Shown piece after piece: positions 56,253-64,000 of a stretch of DNA of 64,000 nucleotides (positions are counted from its first letter, which is position 1; every line of letters starts with the position of its first letter). The position numbers and the translations under genes were made by a program. Source of the stretch: Phymatolithon calcareum (taxonomy: Eukaryota > Rhodophyta > Florideophyceae > Hapalidiales); NCBI GenBank assembly GCA_977006965.1, contig OZ345354.1, positions 3,645,531 through 3,709,530 of the forward strand, given 5' to 3'. Below the pieces are notes generated by a model. It saw nothing but the letters and a program-made list of their open reading frames with translations, searched no databases and was not told the DNA's origin.

Positions 56253-56322
56253 TTGTGCAACCACCACAAATAGGTTGCACAATCAGAGTGTAAGTATCCT
56301 AACCTAGAAACCCTTCTTCTGT
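56213..56322. repeat. Long hairpin, 50-bp arms
   Basis: 56213-56262 and 56273-56322 are reverse complements with two mismatches, separated by 10 bp (ACCACAAATA). The stop codon of the LINE frame lies inside the left arm. It may be the 3' terminal hairpin of the LINE or a separate inverted duplication. Confidence 0.85.
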
Positions 56323-56435
56323 CCTACAGTACCACGTCGACGTGGAGGTGGAGGATTGATGGCGAGATTAGTGACGTGCAACTTAGGTGATGATGCCACA
56401 TTTCAATTCTAATTTTAAATACAAATTGTAAGGAT

Positions 56436-56490
56436 GTGCTGCGAGATACATGCCACCATCACCATCATGGTGACATGTATCCCTCAGCAC
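56436..56490. repeat. Imperfect hairpin
   Basis: GTGCTGCGAGATACATGCCACCAT pairs with ATGGTGACATGTATCCCTCAGCAC across a 7-bp loop, with internal mismatches. It lies about 65 bp upstream of the intron-containing gene at 56,556 and could be regulatory. Confidence 0.6.
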
Positions 56491-56555
56491 ATACATTCAC
56501 TATATAATTTGAAGCTCCTCTATTTCGTATCTAGTTATATCCGCCAAGCGACGAA

Positions 56556-57118
56556 ATGGCGTCTGAGCGTGATGACTGGAAAGTCATTGTGTCTGAGTCT
56601 AAACGGCTAAAAATTTCCATGGCGAAAGATAAAGCCACAATCGCTTCTCTAGCGACAAAGTTGGAAACAATTGTTGAAACAGGCCTTGATATGCTCTCTT
56701 CTGCTTCCACGTTAAATAATGCTTTTAAAAGCAGCGTCTTGGACAATCATTTGTAAGTATCTTTCTCTTTTATTTTTTTAACTGTTTTGGACTATATCTA
56801 ACCAATTGTCAGATCTTCTTTTGATAAAAACATTGATATGGATGCCTTTTTGACTCTGCTTCGCGCGAATCGACCCCCGGATACGACTTGGTTCATGAGC
56901 TCTCCCGCCTCATTGGACAGCAAGTGTTGAAGAAGGTTTCCGCGGAAAAGGTTTCCGCGGCAAAAGAAAAGATGCGAGAAGGAATACTGGGCATTAAGTG
57001 TACTGGGCGCGCTGCTTTTGTCCGAGCTGATAGTCTTACTAATGACAAGGAGAAAGGACAAATGCGTAATTTAGCTAGTGTTTTTACATCTGACTCTAGT
57101 GATATAGTAGTTCGTTGA
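56556..57118 (+). CDS. Small coiled-coil hypothetical gene with a short intron
   Basis: Exon 1 runs from the ATG at 56556 (MASERDDWKVIVSESKRLKI; heptad-like helical) to about 56,752. The intron (about 56,753-56,812) starts GTAAGT, has CTAAC near its end and closes with TTGTCAG. Exon 2 continues SSFDKNIDMDAFLTLLRANR and TTWFM, ending at TGA about 56,930. A second, coding-like frame overlaps from about 56,860 to 57,118 (YDLVHELSRLIGQQVLKKVS... AAKEKMREGILGIKCTGRAA). The ancestral protein may therefore have continued there and a one-base shift has cut it. AAGGTTTCCGCGG is tandemly duplicated in it. Function unknown. Confidence 0.5.
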
Positions 57119-57240
57119 GACTAGAGCTTCATGCATTAAAACGTGTTCCCGAACTTGAGCATAGTTGGCACCTTCCCTTCAGCTTTATATAGAAATAATT
57201 TCATTTGGAGTTCGATTTAGCATATATAGCTTTTTCGGCC

Positions 57241-57865
57241 ATGCAAAGCACGTGCCCACTCTTAGGTGAGAAATGTATTAAAAAAGCTCCTACGACTTAC
57301 TTTGGGCGGAGATCTGCGGTCCCAACCGACTCCACCGTTTCTGCGGAACCAGTTGCATTCCGCCGTATAAACCCGTCGAGGTTTAGCCTCCGTAATTGGT
57401 ATCTTGACGGAAGCGCGCAATTTTATCAACAGCGTCAAGAACCGAATTGCCAACATCCGGCATGTCCCTGACACTTTCCAAAGCTTAAACAAGGAAATTA
57501 GTCGGGGAATGCAGCACATCAAGGAGGTGGAGCTACATCTTTTATCGTCACCAACGGCCACCTCCACTAGCATGCGTCCTCTCTTCAACGAATCATTAAC
57601 GTCCTTGGGCAAGATTCTCAACCACTGCAGCTCAATATTGGACACTTTCGAGAACAAAGTCAAGTCCGTGGTCCATCGAACAGTCCGCGTTAATCACATA
57701 AACAGCACCATGCATGCCGTACTCCCAGAAATGGAGAGCCCCTCGAACAAGCTGATCACTGTGATTTCAACGTTCACCACGGGACAGAACACTCGAGAGC
57801 TTCATGATGTTATTGTACCGAAGCTGGACAACATGCAAATGACCGGCAACCTAGAAGAAGTATAA
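57241..57865 (+). pseudogene. Hypothetical helical protein, one frameshift
   Basis: ATG at 57241 (MQSTCPLLGEKCIKKAPTTY) in frame 1, shifting near 57,390 into frame 2. There TEARNFINSVKNRIANIRHV and KEISRGMQHIKEVELHLLSS begin a 150-residue helical segment ending LDNMQMTGNLEEV at 57863-57865. The later part has the look of a coiled coil. It lies just downstream of the gene at 56,556 on the same strand, and the two may once have been one gene. No family recognised. Confidence 0.42.
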
Positions 57866-58051
57866 AATACGAAACCCGAATGAACGTCTCGTTTAAAATG
57901 GTACATTTGTTTCGGCCAAGCACGATTTCCCGTTTGGAGCTCTCGACATTCCTTCTGTTCTCCGTCATTGAGAAGAATACTTATTGCTGCTCTGTTGCTT
58001 TGTTCCGGCACAATTTTGGGGAATCCGATTTGTCTCTTATTGCCTTAATTT

Positions 58052-58189
58052 TTCGTGGACAACCTTAACGTGGTTGCCAAAGAGAATAAGGAATTCGTTC
58101 GTCAGTGCGACGAACTGATGCGGAAACACTCGAAACACGGCATTGGATATTTGCTCGTGGAGAAATCCCCGCCGTCTACATCCCAATGA
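58052..58189 (+). pseudogene. Short coding-like fragment
   Basis: Reads FVDNLNVVAKENKEFVRQCD, ELMRKHSKHGIGYLLVEKSP and stops TGA 58187-58189. It is in the same frame as the helical segment ending at 57,865 but separated from it by stops, so it may be its displaced 3' end. The stop lies inside the repeat that begins at 58,178. Confidence 0.35.
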
Positions 58190-58474
58190 CGAAGTCGGAA
58201 GTAGAAGTCTATGGTTCGACGAATTCAAACTAAACTATACACTTCCGACTTCGTCATCGGGATGTGGAGCTTGTCTACAGAAGCTTCAAAGATGAAACAA
58301 CAAACCAGTTCGGCAACCGTGTAACTCTATCGCGGGGAACTCACACGAGTTTCACGGTTTTTGGTCTCGGCGGTTTCGCTTGGATGTCGTCCTCTTTGAC
58401 GTCCTCGACAATCTCTGGCTCCTCCTTAAACTCCGACATTGCGTGTTGCTGTGTCTCGGTTTAACGTCCAGCTC
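58178..58474. repeat. Direct repeat, copy 1 (about 295 bp), with 5' hairpin
   Basis: More than 90 percent identical to 58,921-59,211. It starts with an inverted pair, CCCAATGACGAAGTCGGAAGT and ACTTCCGACTTCGTCATCGGG, about 35 bp apart. The minus strand holds a short frame 58439-58341 (MSEFKEEPEIVEDVKEDDIQ) ending at a GTGAGT that would suit a 5' splice site. Confidence 0.85.
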
Positions 58475-58770
58475 GCCCCAAATTGTTTGCGCATCGATGT
58501 GCACCCAGAACGCATGTCGAGGAAGTCTTTCGACACCATGTCCGTCTTCTCGGACACAGAAAATATTTCGACCAAAATGTTTGCCAAATAAATCGTCTGG
58601 TCTCGGATTTGCTCGTCTTCTTGGATCCGGATCATCCCACGTAGAATAATCTGGACCATGGAAGAACTGCAAGGGAGCGGTACAAAGCATGACTGCGAGG
58701 CGCATACGGACCATGATCGGCGATCTTCTTGGGGTATAGGCCATGACCTTTCACGACGGTTATTGGTCAA
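58426..58770 (-). CDS. Hypothetical frame, doubtful
   Basis: A 114-codon minus-strand frame (IRIQEDEQIRDQTIYLANIL, VEIFSVSEKTDMVSKDFLDM) has coding-like composition and lies between the two direct repeats, extending into copy 1. It may belong with the short MSEF... frame just downstream on the same strand. No family recognised. Confidence 0.25.
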   Translation of the reverse strand: MTNNRRERSWPIPQEDRRSWSVCASQSCFVPLPCSSSMVQIILRGMIRIQEDEQIRDQTIYLANILVEIFSVSEKTDMVSKDFLDMRSGCTSMRKQFGASWTLNRDTATRNVGV

Positions 58771-58920
58771 TTCACAACGAGTCTTGCCCCTTTTTGACAG
58801 TATTGATCCAATTGACTTTATAGAAGAAGGTGAAAGCCAATGTCTTATCCTTACGGCGAGACCGATATAAAGATGACTTTTTAAAGGATAGAAATTCCCG
58901 CAGAGTTAAGGACTAGCTCC

Positions 58921-59211
58921 ACATCCCAATGACGAAGTCGGAAGTAGAAGTGTAAGGTTCGACGAATTCAAACTAAACTATACACTTCCGACTTCGTCAT
59001 CGGGGTGTGGAGCTTGTCCACAGAAGCTTCAAAGATGAAACAACAAACCATTTCGGCAACCGTGTAACTCTATCGCGGGGAACTCACACGAGTTTCACAG
59101 TTTTTGGTCTCGGCGGTTTGGATGTCGTCCTCTTTGACGTCAACGACAATCTCTGGCTCCTCCATAAACTCCGACATTGGGAGTTGCTGTGTCTTCGTTT
59201 AACGTTCAGCT
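58921..59211. repeat. Direct repeat, copy 2 (about 290 bp), with 5' hairpin
   Basis: Second copy of 58,178-58,474, with the same hairpin. The minus-strand frame here reads MSEFMEEPEIVVDVKEDDIQ, so the coding-like start is kept although the DNA differs; a 9-bp deletion removes AKPP. Confidence 0.85.
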
Positions 59212-59224
59212 GGCCTTGGTTTTT

Positions 59225-59458
59225 TTTGGTGGAATTACATTTAAAAGACATGAAAAACTACAACAGTTTAAATTACAACTACATTTTCGCTTACATTTGC
59301 AATTACAATTAAAATTACAAATACAGTTACTATTTAAATGACATGAAAAACTACTCCAGTTAAAATTACAAATACATATACTCTTACATTTCCAATTACG
59401 CTTACATGTGCAATTACATTTATAAATACATTTCCTACAATAACATTTACAATTACAT
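59225..59458. repeat. Degenerate short tandem repeat (AATTAC/ATTTAC-like)
   Basis: A run of loosely repeated 6-bp units with GACATGAAAAACTAC present twice (about 59,248 and 59,339). On the minus strand it reads as TGTAAT-like units, giving an artificial Cys-rich frame. Confidence 0.75.
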
Positions 59459-59655
59459 TCTATATATATGTGGCCGGGACAGCTGGAATAACCCATTTTG
59501 CCCTTTTCCGCAACCTTTCCAGCTGTCCCCATTCACACGGGATAGCTGGGAAACACCGGTTCCGCACTTCCGACCGACTTCCCAGCTGATCCACTTTCGT
59601 GCCATCCTATATATATGTGGCCGGGAGAGCTGGAATATCCCATTTTGTGGCACAC
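59459..59655. repeat. Hairpin cluster D (motif GGGAYAGCTGG)
   Basis: CTATATATATGTGGCCGGGA occurs twice (about 59,459 and 59,609). GGGACAGCTGG pairs with CCAGCTGTCCC, and GGGATAGCTGGGAA pairs with TTCCCAGCTGATCC downstream. A further direct copy GGGAGAGCTGG follows. The CTATATA lead resembles those of modules A, B and E, but the order of copies alternates. Confidence 0.65.
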
Positions 59656-59658
59656 ATT

Positions 59659-60224
59659 GCGGCAATGGCTTTGATCGAAACGAAGAACCAGCTGATCTGT
59701 GAAATGCATTTCCGGGCAGTTTTCGGTTGCGAATCTGGATTTTCTGAGCGGATTCAATACACCGAACACTGCCAAGTGCTTTCCCTCTCAATCATAGGGA
59801 GGATTACATTCCTCACCACAGCCAGATTCGCCAAGGGCCTTTTCGTCGTCCGGGAGTCCAATCTGCCTTGGATCATGATGTTGTCATTTTAGTAGTTCAT
59901 CAATGTTTGATCAAGGCGAGCAGATTGTCTCTTATCATAAATTCAACGTTTTCTCCAAAACTGATTCGCATTTTCATTGACCGTTTCCCCAAATTCCCGC
60001 CTTGACTTCTTTTTCATGCAGATGTTTACGACACTGCAGAGGTATAGCAACCCAACTCTGAACCATGAAGCTCTAAATGTGAAGATTATCAGATAACGGC
60101 CAGGTGCCATGATAATCCTTTATTTCAAGATGGTTCCTGAGTCCAATTACAGCAGAAACCTAACTTCTTCTAGTCTAATTATTAGGATAGCAGTCATCTG
60201 ATGGAATAGATACCGAACGAAAAC
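59659..60224. other. Non-coding stretch between hairpin cluster D and module B
   Basis: A 97-codon frame at 59,599-59,892 starts inside cluster D and has no recognisable domain. The rest shows nothing clear. Confidence 0.35.
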
Positions 60225-60248
60225 TGTGCCCTAGGTATATTCTTTCGT

Positions 60249-60435
60249 GACTTCTGGGTCCAAATGTGCCACTTACTCAAACAATCGACAAAATCCTATT
60301 TTGACCATTTAAAACTGTTACTTCTGGGTCCGCGTTTTTGGCCTCTACAGGGCACCCCCTCCAAATGGCCTCTGTGCGCGGACCCAGAAGTAACAACCTG
60401 CGAAAACAGGCTGGAAACGCGGACCCAGAAGTAAC
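60249..60435. repeat. Four-site module B (motif GTTACTTCTGGGTCCGCG)
   Basis: Direct copies at 60249-60261 (GACTTCTGGGTCC) and 60317-60334 (GTTACTTCTGGGTCCGCG). Inverted copies at 60377-60394 and 60418-60435 (both CGCGGACCCAGAAGTAAC), 41 bp apart. CTAGGTATATTCTTTCGT precedes the first. The spacer and the core AACCTGCGAAAACAGG match module A, while the variable 10 bp of the motif do not. Confidence 0.85.
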
Positions 60436-61453
60436 AAACCTCCTCAGCGTCTTCCAATGGCAACCAAACGCCATAACCACTGTCCCATCATCTTTACCAT
60501 CCTACTCCACATGTTTTCCGGTCATCATCGTCATGTTTGTGTCCCGCGTCCTCCCTCCCGAGAGGGAGACTACCTTGACCAAAATTTCAAACGCTCTCAA
60601 ATCGACTCAGACCAGTCCACATACTCTCCCAACACCTTCCCCAACATCAAGAACGTCTTTTGGACTCATCTCCGTCATGTCGGTGTCCCGCGTCTTCTTC
60701 GCCAGCGAGGTGACTACCTTGACCAAAATTTCAAACGCTCTCAAATCGACTCAGACCAGTCCACATACTCTCCCTTCACCTTCCCGAACATCAAGAACGT
60801 CTTTTGGACTCATCTCCGTCATGTCGGTGTCCCGCGTCTTCTTCGCCAGCGAGGTGACTACCTTGACCAAAATTTCAAACGCTCTCAAATCGACTCAGAC
60901 CAGTCCACATACTCTCCCTTCACCTTCCCGAACATCAAGAACGTCTTTTGGACTCATCTCCGTCATGTCGGTGTCCCGCGTCTTCTTCGCCAGCGAGGTG
61001 ACTACCTTGACCAAAATTTCAAACGCTCTCAAATCGACTCAGACCAGTCCACATACTCTCCCAACACCTTCCCCAACATCAAGAACGTCTTTTGGACTCA
61101 TCTCCGTCATGTCGGTGTCCCGCGTCTTCTTCGCCAGCAAGGTGACTTCCTTGACCAAAATTTCAAACGCTCTCAAATCGACTCAGACCAGTCCACATAC
61201 TCTCCCAACACCTTCCCCAACCTCTAAAACATGTTACAACGTCATCCCCGTCATGTCGGTGTCCCGCGTCTTCTTCGCCAGCGAGGTGACTACCTTGACC
61301 AAAATTTCAAACTCTCTCAAATCGACTCAGACCAGTCCACATACTCTCTCAACACCTTCTCCACCCTTAACAACCTGTTCAGAGCTTATCTTCGCCATGT
61401 ACATTTCGTCTGCCGTCTTTGTGCATGGATTGTGGAGTCATAGACGACCTTGA
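60338..61453 (+). CDS. 371-codon frame through the 144-bp repeats, coding status uncertain
   Basis: ATG? status is unclear: the first in-frame ATG is at 60,365 within the module spacer. The frame then crosses all six repeats, giving a 48-residue period (SVMSVSRVFFASEVTTLTKI, ...TQTSPHTLPSPSRTSRTS) and ends at TAG 61,451-61,453. Because the period is a multiple of 3, any frame open in one unit stays open in all, and a second frame is open too. The related array at 48.6-49.0 kb has stops in this frame, which argues against a conserved protein. Confidence 0.2.
   Translation: MASTGHPLQMASVRGPRSNNLRKQAGNADPEVTNLLSVFQWQPNAITTVPSSLPSYSTCFPVIIVMFVSRVLPPERETTLTKISNALKSTQTSPHTLPTPSPTSRTSFGLISVMSVSRVFFASEVTTLTKISNALKSTQTSPHTLPSPSRTSRTSFGLISVMSVSRVFFASEVTTLTKISNALKSTQTSPHTLPSPSRTSRTSFGLISVMSVSRVFFASEVTTLTKISNALKSTQTSPHTLPTPSPTSRTSFGLISVMSVSRVFFASKVTSLTKISNALKSTQTSPHTLPTPSPTSKTCYNVIPVMSVSRVFFASEVTTLTKISNSLKSTQTSPHTLSTPSPPLTTCSELIFAMYISSAVFVHGLWSHRRP
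60440..61400 (+). repeat. 144-bp satellite array, six copies
   Basis: The anchor GTCATGT(C/T)(G/T)GTGTCCCGCG recurs at 60530, 60674, 60818, 60962, 61106 and 61250, exactly 144 bp (48 codons) apart. Units 60674 and 60818 are almost identical; the outer ones are diverged. Confidence 0.95.
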
Positions 61454-61633
61454 CGACACTTTATTTGTTGTATACACCATGATCTCTTACTGCACGTCCC
61501 ATTCTGAGTCCAGATTCGGGCTCAGCGTCGAATTTCACTTCGGAATAGTCCCACCGTATCCCTTTTTCACTCCCACTCCACCTCCACCTTCAAGTCCGTC
61601 AAACTCTTGTATATCCTAGGTATATTCTTTCGT

Positions 61634-61820
61634 GACTTCTGGGTCCAAATGTGCCACTTACTCAAACAATCGACAAAATCCTATTTTGAACATTTAAAAC
61701 TGTTACTTCTGGGTCCGCGTTTTTGGCCTCTACAGGGCACCCCCTCCAAATGGCCTCTGTGCGCGGACCCAGAAGTAACAACCTGCGAAAACAGGCTGGA
61801 AACGCGGACCCAGAAGTAAC
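61634..61820. repeat. Four-site module C, near-identical copy of B
   Basis: 61,617-61,949 repeats 60,232-60,564 with almost no change (offset 1385 bp). It carries the same four sites at 61634, 61702, 61762 and 61803. The copy ends abruptly at CCTCCCGAGAG, where the 7-bp array begins. Confidence 0.93.
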
Positions 61821-61950
61821 AAACCTCCTCAGCGTCTTCCAATGGCAACCAAACGCCATAACCACTGTCCCATCATCTTTACCATCCTACTCCACATGTT
61901 TTCCGGTCATCATCGTCATGTTTGTGTCCCGCGTCCTCCCTCCCGAGAGA

Positions 61951-64000
61951 GAATAGGGAATAGGGAATAGGGAATAGGGAATAGGGAATAGGGAATAGGG
62001 AATAGGGAATAGGGAATAGGGAATAGGGAATAGGGAATAGGGAATAGGGAATAGGGAATAGGGAATAGGGAATAGGGAATAGGGAATAGGGAATAGGGAA
62101 TAGGGAATAGGGAATAGGGAATAGGGAATAGGGAATAGGGAATAGGGAATAGGGAATAGGGAATAGGGAATAGGGAATAGGGAATAGGGAATAGGGAATA
62201 GGGAATAGGGAATAGGGAATAGGGAATAGGGAATAGGGAATAGGGAATAGGGAATAGGGAATAGGGAATAGGGAATAGGGAATAGGGAATAGGGAATAGG
62301 GAATAGGGAATAGGGAATAGGGAATAGGGAATAGGGAATAGGGAATAGGGAATAGGGAATAGGGAATAGGGAATAGGGAATAGGGAATAGGGAATAGGGA
62401 ATAGGGAATAGGGAATAGGGAATAGGGAATAGGGAATAGGGAATAGGGAATAGGGAATAGGGAATAGGGAATAGGGAATAGGGAATAGGGAATAGGGAAT
62501 AGGGAATAGGGAATAGGGAATAGGGAATAGGGAATAGGGAATAGGGAATAGGGAATAGGGAATAGGGAATAGGGAATAGGGAATAGGGAATAGGGAATAG
62601 GGAATAGGGAATAGGGAATAGGGAATAGGGAATAGGGAATAGGGAATAGGGAATAGGGAATAGGGAATAGGGAATAGGGAATAGGGAATAGGGAATAGGG
62701 AATAGGGAATAGGGAATAGGGAATAGGGAATAGGGAATAGGGAATAGGGAATAGGGAATAGGGAATAGGGAATAGGGAATAGGGAATAGGGAATAGGGAA
62801 TAGGGAATAGGGAATAGGGAATAGGGAATAGGGAATAGGGAATAGGGAATAGGGAATAGGGAATAGGGAATAGGGAATAGGGAATAGGGAATAGGGAATA
62901 GGGAATAGGGAATAGGGAATAGGGAATAGGGAATAGGGAATAGGGAATAGGGAATAGGGAATAGGGAATAGGGAATAGGGAATAGGGAATAGGGAATAGG
63001 GAATAGGGAATAGGGAATAGGGAATAGGGAATAGGGAATAGGGAATAGGGAATAGGGAATAGGGAATAGGGAATAGGGAATAGGGAATAGGGAATAGGGA
63101 ATAGGGAATAGGGAATAGGGAATAGGGAATAGGGAATAGGGAATAGGGAATAGGGAATAGGGAATAGGGAATAGGGAATAGGGAATAGGGAATAGGGAAT
63201 AGGGAATAGGGAATAGGGAATAGGGAATAGGGAATAGGGAATAGGGAATAGGGAATAGGGAATAGGGAATAGGGAATAGGGAATAGGGAATAGGGAATAG
63301 GGAATAGGGAATAGGGAATAGGGAATAGGGAATAGGGAATAGGGAATAGGGAATAGGGAATAGGGAATAGGGAATAGGGAATAGGGAATAGGGAATAGGG
63401 AATAGGGAATAGGGAATAGGGAATAGGGAATAGGGAATAGGGAATAGGGAATAGGGAATAGGGAATAGGGAATAGGGAATAGGGAATAGGGAATAGGGAA
63501 TAGGGAATAGGGAATAGGGAATAGGGAATAGGGAATAGGGAATAGGGAATAGGGAATAGGGAATAGGGAATAGGGAATAGGGAAGGGAATAGGGAATAGG
63601 GAATAGGGAATAGGGAATAGGGAATAGGGAATAGGGAATAGGGAATAGGGAATAGGGAATAGGGAATAGATAGGGAATAGGGAAAGGGAATAGGGAATAG
63701 GGAATAGGGATAGGGAATAGGGAATAGGGAATAGGGAATAGGGAATAGGGAATAGGGAATAGGGAATAGGGAATAGGGAATAGGGAATAGGGAATAGGGA
63801 ATAGGGAATAGGGAATAGGGAATAGGGAATAGGGAATAGGGAATAGGGAATAGGGAATAGGGAATAGGGAATAGGGAATAGGGAATAGGGAATAGGGAAT
63901 AGGGAATAGGGAATAGGGAATAGGGAATAGGGATAGGGAATAGGGAATAGGGAATAGGGAATAGGGAATAGGGAATAGGGAATAGGGAATAGGGAATAGG
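61951..64000 (+). repeat. Telomere-like 7-bp array (GGGAATA)n, about 290 copies, to the window edge
   Basis: Begins GAGAATAGGGAATAGGG within a truncated copy of the module B unit and continues to the last base. The unit is perfect for about 1.6 kb. A few irregular units (GGGAAGGGAATA, GATAGGG, GGGAAAGGGA) lie at about 63,583-63,712 and 63,930. The G-rich strand points toward the window end, as expected for a right-hand telomere. It could equally be an internal minisatellite. Confidence 0.95.

Noticed and set aside
59206-59532. Cys-rich minus-strand frame resembling a toxin-like or metallothionein-like peptide
   Set aside because: It is a read-through of degenerate TGTAAT-like repeats; no signal peptide or conserved Cys framework.
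60338-61453. Secreted repeat protein of 371 aa
   Set aside because: A second frame is equally open, the related array at 48.6 kb has stops in this frame, and no signal peptide is present; kept only as a low-confidence feature.
61951-64000. Coding potential of the 7-bp array
   Set aside because: Simple repeat with TAG in every frame; no protein.
1-64000. tRNA or rRNA genes
   Set aside because: No cloverleaf with conserved TTCGANNC box or rRNA-like sequence could be recognised by eye; a covariance-model scan would be decisive.

Overview
This 64-kb window is eukaryotic nuclear DNA, most likely from a red alga of the florideophyte type (inference; the species is not proven). Reasons: one very large intronless housekeeping gene; very short spliceosomal introns (54-61 bp, one with a perfect TACTAAC branch site); genes scattered on both strands without operons; and a dense, nested load of transposons of many classes.

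Layout. 1-3.4 kb: the 3' end of an unrecognised gene, a LINE-like scrap and a decayed MULE with a perfect 10-bp target duplication. 3.4-9.8 kb: a 2133-aa scaffold nucleoporin (Nup188/Nup205 group), the only clearly intact conserved gene. 9.9-14.1 kb: mostly non-coding, with a Cys-rich membrane protein that may carry a Hint-like domain. 14.1-19.4 kb: a PIF/Harbinger element with two divergent genes (a DDE transposase with a 58-bp intron, and a partner protein), invaded by a Tc1/mariner element that landed in the partner gene's stop codon. 21.5-32.6 kb: another MULE remnant, a DIRS-like tyrosine-recombinase retrotransposon on the minus strand split by a chromodomain Ty3/gypsy element (5-bp target duplication GGAAT), and a Crypton-like tyrosine recombinase pseudogene. 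33-46 kb: little recognisable sequence, a WD40 remnant, a twice-present gene pair (called P and Q here) whose first P copy is split by a 1.9-kb perfect 10-bp satellite, and a Penelope-like reverse transcriptase. 46-64 kb: a repeat-dominated, probably subtelomeric region with an 83-bp palindromic tandem array, 144-bp satellites, LINE reverse transcriptase remnants, many hairpins, small coiled-coil genes of unknown function, and finally about 2 kb of a G-rich 7-bp repeat (GGGAATA)n running to the window edge.

The most unusual signal is a small module seen at about 46.1, 48.4, 60.2 and 61.6 kb. A 15-18 bp motif occurs twice direct and then twice inverted. The two inverted copies are always 41 bp apart, a CTATATA-like sequence precedes the first copy, and the motif itself differs between loci while all four copies within a locus match. 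Two of these modules lead into the same 144-bp satellite, and the last one is cut off by the telomere-like array.

The genes do not form a pathway. Apart from the nucleoporin and a few hypothetical genes, the window records nested transposon insertions and local repeat amplification. All calls come from reading the sequence; no database search was possible.
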